Assembly (NCBI GenBank): GCA_002314055.1 | Contig: DCBP01000125.1 | Location: 25,802-42,370, forward strand | Source: Prevotella sp. UBA1104 | GTDB taxonomy: Bacteria; Bacteroidota; Bacteroidia; Bacteroidales; Bacteroidaceae | DNA: 16,569 nt | Direction: 5' to 3' | Part shown: positions 13,815 to 16,569 of the stretch, one piece after another | Numbering within the stretch: position 1 is the first letter of the stretch | Layout: each line of letters starts with the position of its first letter | The notes under the pieces: generated by a model | What the model was told of the DNA's origin: nothing | Database searches by the model: none | What the model saw: the letters and a program-made list of their open reading frames with translations, nothing else | Program-made: the position numbers and the translations under genes

Positions 13815-14948
13815 ATGAACACAATACAACTCATTATATCGGGAACATTCATTATCAGCATGCTTACAGGTTTCTGTGTTATTCCTGCAATATTAAACTT
13901 CTGTCGCAAGAAGAAGCTTTACGACATTCCTGACGAACGAAAGGTGCACCATGCTGCAATTCCAAGACTTGGCGGTGTTTCCTTTCTTCCCAGTATGCTG
14001 CTCGCGGCTATCATCATGCTGCTCGCCTACGAAAGCATTGCCGGCGTACAGAAGATTACGCTTAACTACTGGACCGTGAGTTGTATTATCAGTCTGTTTA
14101 TAATCTACACCATAGGCATCATCGATGATGTGGTTGGTCTTGGAGCAAAAACGAAATTCGTGTTCCAGCTTATAGCTGCCAGTCTTCTGCCCCTCTCCGG
14201 ACTGTATATCAACAACCTCTACGGGTTTCTCGGAATATACGAAATACCGTTTTATATCGGCTTTCCGCTCACGGTGCTGTGCATCGCCTTTGTCGACAAT
14301 GCCATGAACTTAATCGACGGCATCGACGGACTGTCGGCCGGCTTGTCTGTTATCGCTCTTTGCGGATTTATGTATGGCTTTTACTGTATTGAGACTTATG
14401 TATACTGCGTAATTATCGCCGGACTGATGGGGGTACTCCTCGCCTACATGTATTATAACATATTCGGAAAAGCGGAGAAAGGACTGAAAATATTTATGGG
14501 CGACTCCGGTAGTCTTACACTTGGTTTCATGCTCAGCTTCTTCTTGATAAAACTGTCAATGAACCGTCCTGACCTTATTCCCGACGGAAAATTCCACCTG
14601 TCAATTTTCGGAAACGAGATGACATACGACAGTGTGTGCATGGTATATGCCTACACCCTACTCATTGTTCCTACTTTCGATGTGTTCCGTGTTATCTTCG
14701 TGCGTCTATACCACCACACCCCTATTTTCAATCCCGACAAACGTCATATCCATCATAAGTTTCTTGCTGCTGGCTTAAACCAGCATCAGGCATTGCTTTG
14801 TATCCTCGGCATACAAATTCTTTTTATTGCCGTAAACGGAATTATGATGCCGCATTTCGGCATTACAACCATCGTATGCTGCGACATAATCATTTTCGTA
14901 GTCATCAATATGGCTATAACAAGGATTATTAACAGGCGCAGGGCATAA
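13815..14948 (+). CDS. Polyprenyl-phosphate HexNAc-1-phosphate transferase (WecA/MraY family)
   Basis: This integral membrane enzyme of 377 residues has about ten or eleven hydrophobic helices. It transfers a sugar-1-phosphate, usually GlcNAc-1-P from UDP-GlcNAc, to undecaprenyl phosphate, which starts O-antigen, capsule or teichoic-type polymers. Family motifs appear in order: DERKVHHAAIPRLGG (40-54), IIDDVVGLGAKTKF (102-115) with the Asp pair D104/D105, NLIDGIDGL (165-173), FMGDSGSL (227-234) and the HIHH loop (311-314) typical of WecA/TagO rather than MraY. The reading frame is open upstream to 13209, but that part overlaps the GH28 gene. The ATG at 13815 begins a normal first helix, so it is the start. 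A Wzi-family gene lies nearby on the other strand, which fits surface polysaccharide synthesis. Confidence 0.9.
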   Translation: MNTIQLIISGTFIISMLTGFCVIPAILNFCRKKKLYDIPDERKVHHAAIPRLGGVSFLPSMLLAAIIMLLAYESIAGVQKITLNYWTVSCIISLFIIYTIGIIDDVVGLGAKTKFVFQLIAASLLPLSGLYINNLYGFLGIYEIPFYIGFPLTVLCIAFVDNAMNLIDGIDGLSAGLSVIALCGFMYGFYCIETYVYCVIIAGLMGVLLAYMYYNIFGKAEKGLKIFMGDSGSLTLGFMLSFFLIKLSMNRPDLIPDGKFHLSIFGNEMTYDSVCMVYAYTLLIVPTFDVFRVIFVRLYHHTPIFNPDKRHIHHKFLAAGLNQHQALLCILGIQILFIAVNGIMMPHFGITTIVCCDIIIFVVINMAITRIINRRRA

Positions 14949-14972
14949 GCTTATCCCCGGACTAACACCCCA

Positions 14973-15001
14973 AAAAATCAAAAAAGTTTTTTTTGATTTT
15001 T
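14973..15001 (+). terminator. AT-rich hairpin after WecA-type gene
   Basis: 13-nt arms (14973-14985 and 14989-15001) pair perfectly around a 3-nt loop. The stem is nearly all A-T except one C-G pair, with eight T in a row in the right half. It is 24 nt after the stop codon. Thermal stability is modest, so termination efficiency is uncertain. Confidence 0.55.
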
Positions 15002-15087
15002 ACCCTCACACCCTCACTCAAGGCTCTGAAACGCCCTGTACATCGAGGTTTCAGGTGGTGAGGGTAATGGTGAGGGTTGGTGAGGGT
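15002..15087. repeat. CCCTCAC-rich nested inverted repeat
   Basis: ACCCTCA occurs at 15002-15008 and 15010-15016. Its complement TGAGGGT occurs at 15059-15065, 15071-15077 and 15081-15087. Between them CTGAAAC (15026-15032) pairs with GTTTCAG (15048-15054). The whole could fold into a long cruciform-like hairpin between the convergent WecA-type and lipoprotein genes. It resembles a dispersed intergenic element, but other copies cannot be seen from this window. Confidence 0.7.
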
Positions 15088-15142
15088 AACATTTTAAGAT
15101 AAAGAGGCATAATGAATATCATCATACTACGAATTATACAGA

Positions 15143-15595
15143 TTAGAATTTCTTGAAATTCAGTATCAGCATATCCGACTGCAGTTGCATACTGCTTCCA
15201 CTAATCTTGTTCACCTGGAATTCCTCTTCCAGTTTATTAATGCCAAAGGGTTTGAGCAACGTCGTTTCCGTCAGAGGCTCATCGCCTTCCGTACGGTTAT
15301 AGGCATAAGGCGAATTCAACACCAGCTTCTTGCCGTTTTCGTTATAGCGCATAAGCACAGAACGGTGGTTGCCGTTCTTGTCGTCAGCCTCCATCAGCTT
15401 ATACTGAAACGACCAATAGATTTTCTCTCTCGACAGATCGCATCTGCCTCCAGTAGCAATGGTGTCAACACTTGTCAGATGCCACATTCCGTCGAAATCG
15501 CCTGCCGACGATGTTTCAAGGTCGCAGGAACTGAGAATACCCGTTATACATATTACTGAAAACAACGTATCTAAAATATATTTCATCTTTTTCAT
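15143..15595 (-). CDS. Small lipoprotein, possibly DUF4847 lipocalin-like
   Basis: This predicted lipoprotein has 150 residues. A hydrophobic leader ends in a clear lipobox LSSC with acylated C24; Asp at +2 (C-D) is noted, though Bacteroidetes sorting uses its own signals. The mature part, FDGMWHLTSVDTIATGG onward, has the W-x-L pattern and beta-rich character of small lipocalin-like domains; I think it belongs to DUF4847, but this is from memory. A second ATG three codons downstream is an alternative start; an AAGAGAAAG stretch touches the first one. The gene starts 11 nt after the stop of the Wzi-family gene, so the two are almost surely co-transcribed. The role is unknown, perhaps an accessory to surface polysaccharide assembly. 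Confidence 0.8.
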   Translation of the reverse strand: MKKMKYILDTLFSVICITGILSSCDLETSSAGDFDGMWHLTSVDTIATGGRCDLSREKIYWSFQYKLMEADDKNGNHRSVLMRYNENGKKLVLNSPYAYNRTEGDEPLTETTLLKPFGINKLEEEFQVNKISGSSMQLQSDMLILNFKKF

Positions 15596-15606
15596 CTTTC
15601 TCTTTT

Positions 15607-16569
15607 TTATCTATTTGATGTATGGTGTTTCCCCAATATCCCACTTTTCGACACTGTAAGTTGAAAACCTTGGTTATTGCCGAGGATACTGCCGAAGTCC
15701 ATTGAGTAGCCGCCTTTTACGGTCCAGTTTCTCATAAACTTATGGATGAACTTGTATTCTCCCTCCACAAGGAAGCTGACGTTGTGGCGAACCTTCGTGT
15801 ATGGATTGCCATACGTTCCCATACCGTCCTGGTATGTGGCAAGCACACGGTAGCGCGTGTTGAGCGTCGGTCTGCCGTCGAAACCAAGATGGAAAGCCAT
15901 GAAGCGGTTGTTCTCCACCTGTATCATGCCGTCAGTATTATATATAGGTGAACGGTAAAGAGGGTTTCCCATTACCTGTCCCCAGTGTTGCCATCCTGTG
16001 TAGATGTTATGGTTGTAGAAGTTGTCCATACCGCCGATATGGTCGGGAACGGTTTGCGTGTGGTCATGATATATCGGTCCGCTCTGATACTTGGTGTAGA
16101 GATATTCCACTACGATATTTCTCAACCACGAACCGTATTTCAGATGCAGGTCGAAACCAAGCATCCAGTCTTTGAAATCATACAACACATATTTTCTCTT
16201 TTTCTTCTGCTGCCATTCCTCGCCGCTGCCATAGCCGTTGTAGTCGAGCTGGAACATGGCAGAATGGTCCTCGAAAAACTTGTCGGCATACAGTCCAGCC
16301 TTCCATAAGTCCGTTTCATAGTTTATACGCATCATCCAACTGCCCAGTTGGTCGCCTTCGGCATTCTTGTAGTTCTGTCCGTCGGTGGCATCCTTTCCGC
16401 CCGGAACAAAGGCATTCCAGAAGGCATGGATACCCTTGTCGCCCTTCAGTTCCTGCATAGTGCCGTCGGCAGACGGCTGATAGGAGTTTCCGCCGAAGAG
16501 GGACGCCATCTCCAGTCCTAATTCTAAAGACAACGGATACATATACGGATCTTTGCCGATACGCAAGAA
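15607..16569 (-). CDS. Capsule assembly Wzi-family outer-membrane protein (partial)
   Basis: The C-terminal 320 or so codons are visible and the frame stays open through the right edge. The apparent ATG at 16566 is therefore internal, and the N-terminus with its signal peptide lies outside. The sequence is rich in aromatic and glycine residues with alternating strands, for example LGSWMMRINYETDLWKAGLY, WMLGFDLHLKYGSWLRNIVV and NWTVKGGYSMDFGSILGNNQ, as in the Wzi beta-barrel family. Wzi of E. coli anchors group 1 capsule at the cell surface. Bacteroidetes homologues are usually about 450-500 residues, so roughly a third is missing. The lipoprotein gene follows after 11 nt. Assignment rests on general resemblance and is less firm than the enzymes. 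Confidence 0.7.
   Translation of the reverse strand, partial: FLRIGKDPYMYPLSLELGLEMASLFGGNSYQPSADGTMQELKGDKGIHAFWNAFVPGGKDATDGQNYKNAEGDQLGSWMMRINYETDLWKAGLYADKFFEDHSAMFQLDYNGYGSGEEWQQKKKRKYVLYDFKDWMLGFDLHLKYGSWLRNIVVEYLYTKYQSGPIYHDHTQTVPDHIGGMDNFYNHNIYTGWQHWGQVMGNPLYRSPIYNTDGMIQVENNRFMAFHLGFDGRPTLNTRYRVLATYQDGMGTYGNPYTKVRHNVSFLVEGEYKFIHKFMRNWTVKGGYSMDFGSILGNNQGFQLTVSKSGILGKHHTSNR

Noticed and set aside
15059..15087. G-quadruplex on the plus strand
   Set aside because: Only three GGG runs are present; a two-layer structure is possible but too weak to report as a feature.

Overview
The window looks like an ordinary chromosomal segment of an anaerobic member of the Bacteroidales, most likely Prevotellaceae. 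Three things suggest this. Several genes are preceded by the Bacteroidetes -7 promoter box (TAnnTTTG), at least twice with a -33 TTTG-like box 19-20 nt upstream. Ribosome-binding sites are mostly A-rich and lack a strong Shine-Dalgarno core. The gene content (GH95, GH140 and GH28 enzymes, a Porin_O_P porin, a Wzi-family protein, an A-type flavoprotein with rubredoxin) is typical of that group. This attribution comes from reading the sequence, not from a database search.

Layout. 1-354 is a gene-free leader with small repeats and the serB promoter. 355-1599 (+) is an ACT-domain phosphoserine phosphatase. A strong hairpin separates it from a convergent aquaporin Z gene, 1797-2474 (-). 2683-6770 (+) holds two secreted glycoside hydrolases, GH95 then GH140/DUF4038, closed by a 15-bp hairpin terminator. 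6957-8363 (+) is a flavodiiron protein followed by a rubredoxin gene. 8364-8725 is mostly non-coding but has a consensus -7 box in front of a possible 20-residue hydrophobic peptide. 8726-9235 (-) is a histidine phosphatase, divergent from a porin at 9450-10562 (+); two 64-bp tandem repeats lie between them. 10658-13642 (-) is a two-gene GH28 operon. 13815-14948 (+) is a polyprenyl-phosphate sugar-1-phosphate transferase (WecA/MraY family). 15143-16569 (-) is a lipoprotein gene preceded by a Wzi-family gene that runs off the right edge.

How the genes fit together. The four secreted glycosidases (GH95, GH140 and two GH28) suggest degradation of complex pectin. The combination recalls enzymes of the rhamnogalacturonan-II pathway of Bacteroides thetaiotaomicron: a GH95 alpha-L-galactosidase, a GH140 apiosidase and a GH28 galacturonidase. 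The GH95 protein has Thr where, as I recall, fucosidases of the family have His, which favours L-galactosidase activity. No SusC/SusD pair or dedicated regulator is in the window. The flavodiiron protein and rubredoxin probably form an O2 or NO detoxifying pair. The right end is about cell-surface polysaccharide.

I see no clearly new defence, mobile or RNA system. The least-explained parts are the intergenic repeats: the inverted pair around the GH95-GH140 junction, the 64-bp tandem repeat in the likely 5' UTR of the phosphatase, the 26-bp stem that supplies the stop codon of one GH28 gene, and the CCCTCAC-rich element near 15,000-15,090.
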